Assembly (NCBI GenBank): GCA_026398235.1
Contig: JAPLTE010000078.1
Span: forward strand, 1-41,414
Reading direction: 5' to 3'
DNA from: Verrucomicrobiota bacterium
GTDB lineage: Bacteria > Verrucomicrobiota > Verrucomicrobiia > Chthoniobacterales > Chthoniobacteraceae
Length of the DNA: 41,414 bases
Position 1 is the stretch's first letter. The number at the start of each line of letters is the position of its first letter. Made by a program: the position numbers and the translations under genes. This document shows positions 31,702 through 40,441 of the stretch, one piece after another. Below the pieces are notes generated by a model, which saw nothing but the letters and a program-made list of their open reading frames with translations, ran no database searches and was not told where the DNA came from.

Positions 31702-33995
31702 TGGCGCTTTTTTCCCGTTCCAATTTACGGCTGTTCTTCCTCGCGTTCCTGATGTTCCTCGGGTTGGGAGCCATCGTGGCCCGGCTCTGGGAATTGCAGG
31801 TGATGAGGGGCGACACCTATGCCGCGCGCATTGGAGGCAAATCGCAGGTGACCGTCCGCATTCCCTCGGTGCGCGGCGAGATCCGGGATCGCAACGGCAT
31901 CCCGCTGGTGCAAAACCGGGCGAGCTACAACGTCGATTTTTATTTGCAGGACATGGTGAGCGGTTATCGCCGCCGCAACGGTTCGGTGCCGACACTGATG
32001 GAACGGCGCACACAGCGGGACATGCCCAAGGATGTTCCGATTGCGGACATCGTCAAAGTCGTCAACACGGCGGTGATTCCCCGGTTGGAGGACCTGAACC
32101 TGGCGCGCGACTACAATGCCAAGCATCTCCAGCTCCATTTCGCCCACGATACGCTGGTGCCGTTCCCCTACATTGAGGATGTCGATTTCGCCACCATCGC
32201 CCGGTTTTCCGAACACGACGTCGGGCTGCCCGGCGTGGACATCAGCCAAAAACCGGTGCGGGAATATTGTTACGGGGCGTTTGCGGCCCACCTTCTCGGA
32301 TACGTGGGAGTGCCGCGCGACATCGACCAGTTGCCGGATGTGCGCGCGTTCACCTTTTACCAACCGGACGTGGAGGGTAAAAATCAGATCGAGCAATCGA
32401 TGAACGTTTATCTCCAGGGCAAACCGGGCGCGCGCGTCATCCAACGCGACGTGAAGGGCCGCATGGAAAGCGAGGTCCGGGTGGACCCGCCCAAGCCCGG
32501 CGCCAACGTTTATCTGACCCTCGACGCACGCATCCAATACATCGCCGAGCAAGCGTTGCGGCACCCGAGTCTCGGGCGCGCCGCTGCCGTGGTTTTGGAC
32601 CCGAACAATGGCGATATCCTCGCGATGGTCTCGGTGCCTTCGTTTGACCCGAACGTGTTCATTCCGAGCATCTCGGGCAAAGACTGGAGCGTCTTGCTCA
32701 AGGACCCGGCCGTGCCGCTGGTCAACCGCGCTGTGAGCGGTTTCCCTCCGGGCTCGACTTTCAAAATTGTGACCGCCCTTTCCGGGCTCACCAAAGGGCT
32801 CGCCAACGCCCGTTTCAATTGCTCCGGCTCCGTCGAATACGGCGGGCGCTCCTTTAAATGCTGGATCGCGGAGAAAGGCGGCTCGCACGGCACCTTGACC
32901 CTTTCCGATGCCATCAAAGTTTCCTGCAATGCTTTCTTTTACCAATACGGCAACGCGGCAGGCGGGGAGACGATGGAGCGCGTCGGCGGTGTGCTCGGGA
33001 TGGGACGCCGGTATGAACTCGGGCTGGCCGATGAAAAGGAAGGTTGCATGCCCGGGCCCGCTTGGATGAAATCGCGGCACTCGGGAGAAAACTGGACCTC
33101 GGCTCAAACCGCGAACACCTCGATCGGCCAGGGATATGTGCTGGCGAGCCCGCTCCAGATGGCGGTCGCCTATTCCACCGTTGCCAACGGCGGCATCGCT
33201 TATGAACCGCGTTTGGTGAAGACTGTGCTTGAGCCGGACGGGCATCCCGTTCTGGACGAAAACGGGCAGATCGCCGTGCCGGATCAGCCCAAGATCCGCG
33301 AGGATCTGCGGAACGAATTTACTCCCGAACAGATCGAAGTGTTGCGGCACGGATTCTGGAATGTCGTGAACGAAACCGGCGGCCCCGGTGGCGGCGGCAC
33401 CGGCAGGTCAGGCCAGATTCCCGGAGTCGTGGTGGCTGGCAAGACCGGCACCGCGCAATCGACGGATCGCGGCCAAAAAGAACACATCGCGTGGTTTTGC
33501 TGTTTCGCACCGTATGACAAGCCGAAGTACTGCGTGGTCGTCATGGTGCAAGGCGGCGAGCACGGCGGCAGCGTCGCGGCTCCGGTCGCGGCCCACATTC
33601 TTTCGCAGGCGCTGGCGGTTGACGCGGGAAAACTCACCGTCGATCTCAAGCCGCTCGCGCCCGCTCACAACCCTCACCCGTTCGAGATGATCACCGCGCT
33701 GCCCCCTTACGGCGCGGAAAGCGGCATTGCCGCCATCGTTTCGGACGATCCATCAGACAGCACAACAGACGGGACCGCGCAGGCGGTTCAAATGGGCGGC
33801 GCCAGCAACGCCAGCCCGGACATCAAAGCCGAAGCGGACACAGAGGGTCGCAGACCCATCCGCAAAGCCGTGCCCGTCAATTCCAACCCACAACCCAAAC
33901 CCAATTTCCAGCGCACCCGCCCCACGGCGCAGCCGGAACCATCCCGTAGAAATTTCTTTGAAAGAATCTTCAACTCCAATCGCAAACCTAACTAG
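31701..33995 (+). CDS. mrdA: Penicillin-binding protein 2 (peptidoglycan transpeptidase)
   Basis: A 764-residue class B PBP that cross-links new peptidoglycan during elongation. One N-terminal membrane anchor (about 8-27) is followed by a dimerisation region (VTVRIPSVRGEIRDRNGIPL). The transpeptidase domain has SxxK at S352-K355 (PPGSTFKIV), SxN at S408-N410 (KVSCNAFF) and KTG at 581-583 (VAGKTGTAQS). The C-terminal 100-odd residues are Pro/Asn/Arg-rich low complexity, longer than in typical PBP2 (about 630). The start is translationally coupled to mreD (TGATG). The partner glycosyltransferase gene rodA, usually next in line, is absent; rng follows instead. Confidence 0.94.
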   Translation: MALFSRSNLRLFFLAFLMFLGLGAIVARLWELQVMRGDTYAARIGGKSQVTVRIPSVRGEIRDRNGIPLVQNRASYNVDFYLQDMVSGYRRRNGSVPTLMERRTQRDMPKDVPIADIVKVVNTAVIPRLEDLNLARDYNAKHLQLHFAHDTLVPFPYIEDVDFATIARFSEHDVGLPGVDISQKPVREYCYGAFAAHLLGYVGVPRDIDQLPDVRAFTFYQPDVEGKNQIEQSMNVYLQGKPGARVIQRDVKGRMESEVRVDPPKPGANVYLTLDARIQYIAEQALRHPSLGRAAAVVLDPNNGDILAMVSVPSFDPNVFIPSISGKDWSVLLKDPAVPLVNRAVSGFPPGSTFKIVTALSGLTKGLANARFNCSGSVEYGGRSFKCWIAEKGGSHGTLTLSDAIKVSCNAFFYQYGNAAGGETMERVGGVLGMGRRYELGLADEKEGCMPGPAWMKSRHSGENWTSAQTANTSIGQGYVLASPLQMAVAYSTVANGGIAYEPRLVKTVLEPDGHPVLDENGQIAVPDQPKIREDLRNEFTPEQIEVLRHGFWNVVNETGGPGGGGTGRSGQIPGVVVAGKTGTAQSTDRGQKEHIAWFCCFAPYDKPKYCVVVMVQGGEHGGSVAAPVAAHILSQALAVDAGKLTVDLKPLAPAHNPHPFEMITALPPYGAESGIAAIVSDDPSDSTTDGTAQAVQMGGASNASPDIKAEADTEGRRPIRKAVPVNSNPQPKPNFQRTRPTAQPEPSRRNFFERIFNSNRKPN

Positions 33996-34067
33996 GAGGC
34001 CTCTCCCCGGGAGCGCCGCCACTCAACCCCTGTGCCAGTAAGAACCCTTCTCCAAACAACCAGATCC

Positions 34068-34862
34068 ATGATCGACAAAGTCAAACGGATGCTTGGTCTC
34101 CGACGCGAGACCGGCAACAAGATTATCATTAATTGCGAACGGCTCGAACGCCGCGTCGCCCTGCTGGAAAACGGCCAGCTTGAAGAATACACCATTGAAC
34201 GCACCACCGAACGCAACATCGTCGGCAGCATTTTCAAGGGCCGCGTCAAAAACATTGAGCACGGCTTGAAAGCCATGTTCGTGGACATCGGCTTTGAAAA
34301 AAACGCTTTCCTGCACTTCTGGGATGCCATCCCGGCGGCGCTCGACAGCGGCATCGAGCAGGTCGAACGCAAGGGCGGGAAAAAGCAGCCCAAGAAAATC
34401 ACCTCGGCGGATATCCCGAAGATCTACCCCGTCGGCTCCGAAGTGCTCGTGCAAGTGACCAAAGGCCCCATCTCCAATAAAGGCCCGCGGATCACCACGA
34501 ACATCTCGCTCGCCGGGCGTTACCTCGTCCTCATGCCGTTCAGCGATCAATGCGGTATTTCCCGCAAGATCGAAGACCCCAAGGAGCGCGAGCGGTTGCG
34601 CAAAATCCTCAAGAAACTGGAGATCCCCGAAGGAATGGGCGTCATTGTTCGCACCGTCGGCGAAGGCCAGCGGGAACGCTATTTCATCCGCGACTTGAGT
34701 CTGCTCATTGACCAATGGGCGCGCATCGAGGAAGCGATGAAAACCAAGGGCGCACCGAACTGCGTGTTCCAGGAACCTGATTTGATCGAGCGCACCGTGC
34801 GCGATTTCCTCACCGACCAAGAACCGCGTGCAGCTCTATACCGAGCCGACCCCGATCTTTGA
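34068..34862 (+). CDS. rng: Ribonuclease E/G, N-terminal part (frame broken)
   Basis: The first half of an RNase G-type endoribonuclease, which processes rRNA 5' ends and starts mRNA decay. It has the S1-domain region (RNIVGSIFKGRVKNIEHGLK followed by AMFVDIGFEKNAFLHFWD) and the RNase H-like start (RYLVLMPFSDQCGISRKIED; VIVRTVGEGQRERYFIRDL). It reads correctly through RTVRDFLTD (D at 34815-34817). It then continues as 14 unrelated residues to TGA at 34862. About 30 residues normally linking this to QLYTEPTPIF are absent. ATG 34068 is chosen; a GTG at 34032 is possible. It follows mrdA by 72 bp, as rng follows mreBCD in enterobacteria. Confidence 0.85.
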   Translation: MIDKVKRMLGLRRETGNKIIINCERLERRVALLENGQLEEYTIERTTERNIVGSIFKGRVKNIEHGLKAMFVDIGFEKNAFLHFWDAIPAALDSGIEQVERKGGKKQPKKITSADIPKIYPVGSEVLVQVTKGPISNKGPRITTNISLAGRYLVLMPFSDQCGISRKIEDPKERERLRKILKKLEIPEGMGVIVRTVGEGQRERYFIRDLSLLIDQWARIEEAMKTKGAPNCVFQEPDLIERTVRDFLTDQEPRAALYRADPDL

Positions 34863-35556
34863 AAAGTACGGCATCCAGAAACAGATCGACGACGCGTTTC
34901 ATCGCCAGGTCTGGCTGCCTTGCGGCGGCTACATCGTGATCGACGAAACCGAGGCGCTCATCGCCATTGACGTGAACACCGGCCGCAACAAGGGGGCGAA
35001 AGATGTGGAGAAAACCATCCTCCAAACCAACCTGGAGGCCGTGGACGAAATCTCGCGCCAGTTGCGGCTGCGCAATATCGGCGGATTGATCATCGGCGAC
35101 TTCATTGACATGAAGGGCCGCAAGGATCAGCAAGCCGTGCTCAACCGGATGAAAGAGCGGCTGCGCCGCGACAAAGCCAAGACGCACATCCTCCCGATTT
35201 CAAGCCTCGGCTTGATGGAGATGACGCGTCAGCGCGCGCAGGAAAGCTTAAGCGGTTCCATTTACGAGAACTGCCCTTACTGCCATGGGCGCGGCACCGT
35301 AAAGAGCTCCATGACGATGAGCGTGGAACTCCAGCGCACGCTGCATCAGGTGTTGCGCAAACACACCGACCTGCATGAGTTCAAGGTTTCGGTCAGCCCC
35401 CATCTGCTCGCCCGGTTGCGCAGCGATGATGAGGAGTTGCTGGTCGAAATCGAGCGCCGCTACGCCTGCCGCCTCTCGTTCCGTGCCGACCCGGCGCTGC
35501 ATCATGAACAATTCGTGATCACCGACGTTGCGACCGGCTCGGAAATGAAGCCATAA
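34828..35556 (+). CDS. rng: Ribonuclease E/G, C-terminal part (frame broken)
   Basis: The second half of the same enzyme in another phase, 242 residues from GTG 34828 though the homologous reading starts by 34822 (NRVQLYTEPTPIFEKYGI). It contains the DNase I-like catalytic region: GGYIVIDETEALIAIDVNTG followed by RNKGAKDVEKT, with the two metal-binding Asp positions. Further features are GGLIIGDFIDMKGRKDQ and the zinc-link CPYCHGRGT (CxxC) that bridges subunits. It cannot have its own ribosome-binding site in the ordinary sense; it is the downstream piece of a disrupted gene. A deletion of about 100 bp near 34815-34822 explains both the missing residues and the shift. Confidence 0.85.
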   Translation: MQLYTEPTPIFEKYGIQKQIDDAFHRQVWLPCGGYIVIDETEALIAIDVNTGRNKGAKDVEKTILQTNLEAVDEISRQLRLRNIGGLIIGDFIDMKGRKDQQAVLNRMKERLRRDKAKTHILPISSLGLMEMTRQRAQESLSGSIYENCPYCHGRGTVKSSMTMSVELQRTLHQVLRKHTDLHEFKVSVSPHLLARLRSDDEELLVEIERRYACRLSFRADPALHHEQFVITDVATGSEMKP

Positions 35557-35574
35557 AGCAGCCAAGGCAAATCC

Positions 35575-35618
35575 AGGGCTTTCCGTGTCTGAGGATGCGG
35601 AAAGCCCTTATTGTTTTT
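35575..35618 (+). terminator. Intrinsic terminator after the mre-mrdA-rng cluster
   Basis: A perfect 11-bp stem, AGGGCTTTCCG (35575-35585) and CGGAAAGCCCT (35598-35608), with a 12-base loop, is followed by TATTGTTTTT. It lies 19 bases after the rng stop and is the best textbook terminator in the window. It should separate the cell-shape cluster from ileS-lspA. Confidence 0.88.
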
Positions 35619-35632
35619 AGACAGCTTCTTAG
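35614..35632. repeat. Solo copy of the MITE right end
   Basis: TTTTTAGACAGCTTCTTAG is identical over 19 bases to 28821-28839, the right end of the element at 28549. No matching left end is nearby. It overlaps the T-run of the rng terminator. It may be an element relic. The rest of the spacer to ileS (35633-35754) shows no clear T-box or riboswitch. Confidence 0.6.
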
Positions 35633-35754
35633 CGGGTGAGTCGCAACGTGTTGGCGACCTTGTTGGTTGAATCTGTTTTGGCGTTTTTTGCCTTCATACT
35701 TGCGGATTGCGCAACAAATCTCTCGCTGTTAAGTTGTGCGTTCCTTTTGACCTG

Positions 35755-38481
35755 ATGAGCACGAATTACAAAGAGACGCTGAACCTTCCCAAAACGGACT
35801 TCCCCATGAAGGCCGATCTGATCACCCGCGAGCCCGCCCGGCTGGCGCAATGGGAGGCGGATGGCCTGTATGGCCGAATTCAGGAGGCCCGCAAAGAGGC
35901 CCCGCTTTTTGTGCTGCACGATGGCCCGCCCTTCGCCAATGGCGATGTCCACATGGGCACGGCTCTCAACAAAACGCTCAAGGATTTGATCGTCAAATCC
36001 AAGACGATGCTCGGCTACCGCACGCCGTTTATCCCCGGCTGGGACTGCCACGGGTTGCCCATTGAGTTTAAGGTGGTGAAGGAAAGCCGCGGGCTTTCAC
36101 CGCTGGAGATCCGCCAAAAATCCGAGGCGTATGCCCGCAAATTCATCGACATCCAACGCCGCCAATTTCGTCGACTCGGGGTGTTTGGGGATTGGGAAAA
36201 CCCGTATCTGACACTTGCGCCGGAATACGAGTGCGAGATCATCCGCGCCTTTGGGACCTTTGTGGAGAAAGGGCTCGTGTACCAGAGCATGAAGCCGGTC
36301 TATTGGAGCACCGGCGCGCAGACCGCGCTGGCCGAGGCGGAGGTGGAATACGCCGACCGCACGGACCCGGCGATTTTTGTGAAATTCGCGATGGAATCCG
36401 GCCCCTTGGCCGGCAAGGCGAGCATGGTCATCTGGACTACGACGCCGTGGACGCTCCCCGCCAACGTGGCCATCGCCGTGCACCCGCGCCACAAATATGT
36501 GTGCAAAAGTTTCAAGCATGTGGAAACGGGCCGTCACGAGGTGCTCGTTGTGGCCGAAGCGCTGCTGACGCAGTTCCGCGAGACGACCGGTTGGGAAGCG
36601 GTGGCGGGAGAAGCCCACGCGTTTACCGGCGAGGAGCTTGCTGGAACGCAAACGCGCCATCCGTTTCTGGACCGCGTTTCGCCGATCATCCTCGCCGATT
36701 TTGTAACGTTGGAGACCGGAACAGGCGGTGTGCATATCGCGCCGGGCCATGGTGCGGACGATTACATGGCAGGCATGAAATACGGCCTCCCGATTCTTTC
36801 GCCGGTCGATGAGCACGGGCGCTTTACTGAAGAAGTGGGGATTGCGGTGTGGACGGGCAAATACGTTTTTGATGCGAATGCCGATGTGGTCGAACATTTA
36901 CGCGCTTCGGGGGCGCTGCTTGGCGAACAAAAATATACCCACTCTTACCCGCATTGCTGGCGCTCCAAAACGCCCGTGGTTTTCCGCGCAGTAGAACAAT
37001 TCTTTATTCGCATCGACGCCATCCGCCAGCAGGCGCTTACGGAAATCGACGCGGTGAACTGGCTGCCGCATTGGGGGCGCAATCGCATTTACGGAACGGT
37101 GGAATCGCGGCCCGATTGGTGCATCTCGCGTCAGCGTTCCTGGGGGGTGCCGTTGCCGGTGTTTTACAGCGCCGCGGGTGAGCCGATCCTCGATGCTGCG
37201 GTGGTTCGCAAAGTGGGCGATCTGGTGGAAACGCACGGGACGAATCTCTGGTTTGAAAAAGACGACGTATGGTGGGCGCAAGCCGTCGGTCTTCCCGCCG
37301 GGACCACCCGCCGCAACGACACGCTCGACGTCTGGATCGACTCCGGGGTTTCGCATACCGCGGTCGTCAAAAAACGGCCCGAACTTCGGTTCCCGGCGGA
37401 TGTTTACTTGGAAGCCACCGACCAGCATCGCGGCTGGTTTCAGTCGTCGCTTATGACGAGCGTGGCGATGCACGGGCAGGCACCGTACAGGACAGTGGTC
37501 ACGCACGGGTTTGTGGTCGACAAGGACGGGAAGAAAATTTCCAAATCGAGCAGCTATCAGAAACCGATGGACGCCGAGCATTTTGTCGGCAAATACGGCG
37601 CGGACATTGTGCGCCTCTGGGTTTCCAGCGTGCAGTTCACCGATGAGGTGCCGTTCTCCGAAGAAGCGTTTACGCGGCTGGGCGAGGCGTATCGGCTTTT
37701 CCGCAACACGCTGCGCATCTTGCTGGCGAACCTGAGCGATTTCGACCCGGCGCAACATACCGCGCCGCGTGAAGCCTGGACGATGGTGGATCGCTGGGTG
37801 ATGTCGCGGCTCCAGGGTGTGATCGGCACGTGCCGCGAGGCCTACGATGCGTATGAGTTTCGGCGGGTTTTCCAGACGTTGAACCAGTTCTGCGCGGTTG
37901 ATCTGAGCGCGCTGTATGTGGATATCACCAAGGACCGGATGTATTGCGACGGCACCGACTCGCCGCGCCGCCGCGCCACGCAGACGGTGATGCATGCGGT
38001 GTTCAATGCGCTCACCCGGTTGCTTGCGCCGATCCTCGTGTACACGGCGGATGAAGCGTTCGAGTTTGCGGGAAACCCGGTGGGAGCGGTGCATTTGCAG
38101 ACGTTCCCCGAGGCGGATGCCGCTTTGGCTGACGCAGAGTTGGAATCCCATTTTGAGACGTTGCTCGCTTTGCGCGGAGTGATCGCCCAAGCGGTCGAAC
38201 CGGCCCGCAAGGAGAAGCTCATCGGCAATGCGTTGGAAGCGGCGGTGACGTTGCAAATCGCCGATGCGGCGCTGCTGGCGACTCTCCAAGGGCGCGAAGC
38301 GGAACTCGAAGAGTTCTTCATCCTCAGCAAACTCACGCTCGAAGCGGGAGCCGAAACCAAGGCGACGCTCATTCGCACGCCCGACGCGAAGTGCGGCCGC
38401 TGCTGGCGCCACAAGCCGACCGTCGGCGCGGACGCGAAGCATCCCGAATTGTGTGATCGTTGCGCGGAGGTGGCGGGGTAG
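35755..38481 (+). CDS. ileS: Isoleucyl-tRNA synthetase
   Basis: A 908-residue class I synthetase that charges tRNA-Ile. The HIGH motif is HMGT (66-69) in FANGDVHMGTALNK, followed by PGWDCHGLPIE. The editing domain shows WTTTPWTLPANVAIAV and APGHGADDY. The KMSKS motif is KISKS (594-598). The C-terminus carries the zinc site CGRCWRHKP and CDRCAEV typical of bacterial IleRS. The ATG at 35755 leads directly into MSTNYKETLNLPKTDFPMK, the normal N-terminus; the upstream in-frame ATG at 35707 adds unrelated residues. lspA follows after six bases, the same gene order as in E. coli, so the two form an operon. Confidence 0.96.
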   Translation: MSTNYKETLNLPKTDFPMKADLITREPARLAQWEADGLYGRIQEARKEAPLFVLHDGPPFANGDVHMGTALNKTLKDLIVKSKTMLGYRTPFIPGWDCHGLPIEFKVVKESRGLSPLEIRQKSEAYARKFIDIQRRQFRRLGVFGDWENPYLTLAPEYECEIIRAFGTFVEKGLVYQSMKPVYWSTGAQTALAEAEVEYADRTDPAIFVKFAMESGPLAGKASMVIWTTTPWTLPANVAIAVHPRHKYVCKSFKHVETGRHEVLVVAEALLTQFRETTGWEAVAGEAHAFTGEELAGTQTRHPFLDRVSPIILADFVTLETGTGGVHIAPGHGADDYMAGMKYGLPILSPVDEHGRFTEEVGIAVWTGKYVFDANADVVEHLRASGALLGEQKYTHSYPHCWRSKTPVVFRAVEQFFIRIDAIRQQALTEIDAVNWLPHWGRNRIYGTVESRPDWCISRQRSWGVPLPVFYSAAGEPILDAAVVRKVGDLVETHGTNLWFEKDDVWWAQAVGLPAGTTRRNDTLDVWIDSGVSHTAVVKKRPELRFPADVYLEATDQHRGWFQSSLMTSVAMHGQAPYRTVVTHGFVVDKDGKKISKSSSYQKPMDAEHFVGKYGADIVRLWVSSVQFTDEVPFSEEAFTRLGEAYRLFRNTLRILLANLSDFDPAQHTAPREAWTMVDRWVMSRLQGVIGTCREAYDAYEFRRVFQTLNQFCAVDLSALYVDITKDRMYCDGTDSPRRRATQTVMHAVFNALTRLLAPILVYTADEAFEFAGNPVGAVHLQTFPEADAALADAELESHFETLLALRGVIAQAVEPARKEKLIGNALEAAVTLQIADAALLATLQGREAELEEFFILSKLTLEAGAETKATLIRTPDAKCGRCWRHKPTVGADAKHPELCDRCAEVAG

Positions 38482-38487
38482 GGGCCT

Positions 38488-39087
38488 ATGAATGCTTCAC
38501 GTCCGCTCTCTTTTCCGCTGCTCTTTGTGGTGGTGACGCTTCCGCTCTACCTGCTTGACCAGGCGACAAAATGGATCGTGCTGTGGACTATACCGTTCCA
38601 TCTCAATGCACAGAATATCATACGGAGGGATGTTGCAACCTTATGGCAGGGGATGCCCGCTGTTCCTCCGAATTACGATGTGCATTTTACAGTCATCCCG
38701 GAGTTCTTTGACCTCGTTCACTGGCGCAACTTCGGAGCGGCATTTAGCTTCATGAGCGATAAGAACGGCCACTCCAACGCCTTTTTTATCGGCCTTTCAG
38801 CCGTGGCGCTCGTGGTATTGGCTGTGCTGGCGTGGCGCGGAAAATTCAAGGATCGGCTCAGCCGCTTGGGTTGGGCGCTTTTGCTGGCGGGGATACTTGG
38901 AAATCTCACCGACCGAATTTATCAAGGCTCCGTCGTCGATTTCCTGTTATTCGATTTGCACGTCCCGTTTGCCAACCCGTGGCCCGCCTTCAACGTGGCC
39001 GACTCGTGCATCTTTTTCGCGGCGGCACTGTTTATCTTGCAGTCGTTCCGGGAGTCGAGGAACGGTGCGGAGCCAAGCGGAAAGTAA
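38488..39087 (+). CDS. lspA: Signal peptidase II (lipoprotein signal peptidase)
   Basis: A 199-residue membrane aspartyl protease that removes the signal peptide of diacylglyceryl-prolipoproteins. The catalytic pair is D151 in GNLTDRIYQGSVVDFLLF and D172 in PAFNVADSCIFFAAA. The upstream NFGAAFSF motif is present. Four hydrophobic segments are visible. It is about 35 residues longer than E. coli LspA (164), mainly from a polar insertion at about 40-75 between the first membrane segment and NFGAAFSF. It begins six bases after ileS. Its substrate-preparing partner lgt is 0.4 kb downstream. Confidence 0.94.
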   Translation: MNASRPLSFPLLFVVVTLPLYLLDQATKWIVLWTIPFHLNAQNIIRRDVATLWQGMPAVPPNYDVHFTVIPEFFDLVHWRNFGAAFSFMSDKNGHSNAFFIGLSAVALVVLAVLAWRGKFKDRLSRLGWALLLAGILGNLTDRIYQGSVVDFLLFDLHVPFANPWPAFNVADSCIFFAAALFILQSFRESRNGAEPSGK

Positions 39088-39132
39088 GCTTCGGCGCACC
39101 CTCCCGAATCGTCCGCGGAGCGGCCGATCCAC

Positions 39133-39369
39133 CTAAAAGAGGTCTTCGGCGATCACGCTGGTTTGCGCACGCGAGGCCAGCAGTCGGGCTTGTTCGACCA
39201 CCGACTCCGCTTTTTCGTCGAACCGGTAGCCGTGACAGTTGGGGCAGGTCGCCACCCGGACAGCCACAATCGAATCGCACCCTTCGCAGACTTTGAATTC
39301 CGCAGGTTTGGCGATGATTTTTGCGGCTTTGCGGGCGCGCTCTTTTAAATGGCTGTCTTCCGGTATCAC
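39133..39369 (-). CDS. Small zinc-ribbon protein, unknown function
   Basis: A 78-residue protein with two CxxC pairs, CEGCDSIV and CPNCHGYRF, spaced as in a zinc ribbon (about residues 28-45). A basic helical N-terminus (HLKERARKAAKIIAKPAEF) and an Ala/Arg-rich C-terminal helix (AESVVEQARLLASRAQ) flank it. I do not recognise the family. It could bind nucleic acid or a protein partner. The start is GTG 39369, because a TAA lies two codons upstream and no ATG is in frame. It is convergent with lspA and divergent from lgt. Coding is supported by the clean motif and conserved-looking composition. Confidence 0.7.
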   Translation of the reverse strand: MIPEDSHLKERARKAAKIIAKPAEFKVCEGCDSIVAVRVATCPNCHGYRFDEKAESVVEQARLLASRAQTSVIAEDLF

Positions 39370-39496
39370 TGCTTAATTTTCTAGCCGCCGGAGGTAAATG
39401 CAAGAGGGATATTCGCATTAGGCGGTTCCCCAGGGAAAACGCACTCAAATCTGTTGATGGCAGCGGCCCGATTTTCTGTCAAACTGCTGTTTTGCC

Positions 39497-40441
39497 ATGT
39501 TCGCCTATTACATCGACCACTTCAGCCCGTTTATCGTGGAATTCGGCCACGGCATTGGCATCCGTTGGTATGGGACGGCTTATGTCGCGGCGTTCTTCCT
39601 CGGCTACCAAATGTTGCGCTGGTTTTCCCGTCACGGCTATTCGGAGCTGCCGGAGGAGAAAGTGGGCGATTTCATTGCGGCAACCGCTCTTTGGGGGGTG
39701 CTTTTGGGTGGACGGCTCGGTTACGCGCTGCTTTACGATTTCGATGCAACCGTGCATGACCCGCTCCGGTTCTTTCGCGTATGGGAGGGCGGGATGGCCA
39801 GCCACGGCGGCATTCTCGGCATCGTGATTTTCACATTGTGGTATGCGCGGCGGCACAAAATTTCGTGGATGGGTCTCGGCGATAACCTCGTGGTCGCCGC
39901 CCCGCTGGGCATTTTCTTCGGGCGGTGTGCCAATTTTATCAACGGCGAGTTGTTCGGGCGCATTGCCCATGTCCCTTGGGCGATGCAGTTCCCCTCGGAG
40001 TTGCTCCAAGACCCGGTGCTGGCTCAACGGGCCGTTCAAGCCATTTCCGAAAAGATGGATCCGGCGCTCAATTCGGCGGAAGCGATTGTTGCGGCAGCCC
40101 AGACGAGCGCGTCGGTGCGGGAGGTTTTGGCCGGGATATTAAATCCACGTTACCCGTCGCAACTCATTGAGGCAGGGCTGGAGGGGCTCTTGCTTTTTGC
40201 GCTGCTCTGGTTGCTTCGCACACGCACACGGGTCGCGGAAGGGGTCACGACGGGGGCGTTTTTTGTGCTCTACGCCCTGTTCCGCATCTTTGGGGAACAA
40301 TTTCGCGAACCGGACGTGGGCATTCCGTTTACGCTGGGACTCACGCGCGGCCAGTTTCTTTCGCTCTTTATGATCGTGTTCGGTGGATGGCTGATCGGCA
40401 ATTCCATGCGCCGCAACCGTCCCGCCCCGCGTCCCCATTAA
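39497..40441 (+). CDS. lgt: Prolipoprotein diacylglyceryl transferase
   Basis: A 314-residue inner-membrane enzyme that transfers diacylglycerol from phosphatidylglycerol to the lipobox Cys, the first step of lipoprotein maturation. H103 lies in GGMASHGGILG. The signature GRCANFINGELFGR places R143, N146 and E151 at the same numbers as in E. coli. About seven membrane segments are visible. Compared with E. coli, a polar helical insert at about 170-210 (LAQRAVQAISEKMDPALNSA) follows the signature. The TAA stop overlaps that of the convergent gene at 40438 by four bases. Confidence 0.95.
   Translation: MFAYYIDHFSPFIVEFGHGIGIRWYGTAYVAAFFLGYQMLRWFSRHGYSELPEEKVGDFIAATALWGVLLGGRLGYALLYDFDATVHDPLRFFRVWEGGMASHGGILGIVIFTLWYARRHKISWMGLGDNLVVAAPLGIFFGRCANFINGELFGRIAHVPWAMQFPSELLQDPVLAQRAVQAISEKMDPALNSAEAIVAAAQTSASVREVLAGILNPRYPSQLIEAGLEGLLLFALLWLLRTRTRVAEGVTTGAFFVLYALFRIFGEQFREPDVGIPFTLGLTRGQFLSLFMIVFGGWLIGNSMRRNRPAPRPH

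Noticed and set aside
35633-35754. T-box leader before ileS
   Set aside because: No T-box core sequence and no specifier stem or antiterminator could be found.
36898-38442. Long open frame (514 codons) antisense to ileS
   Set aside because: Arg/His-rich composition with no domain pattern; it is a by-product of GC-rich codon bias opposite a clear IleRS.
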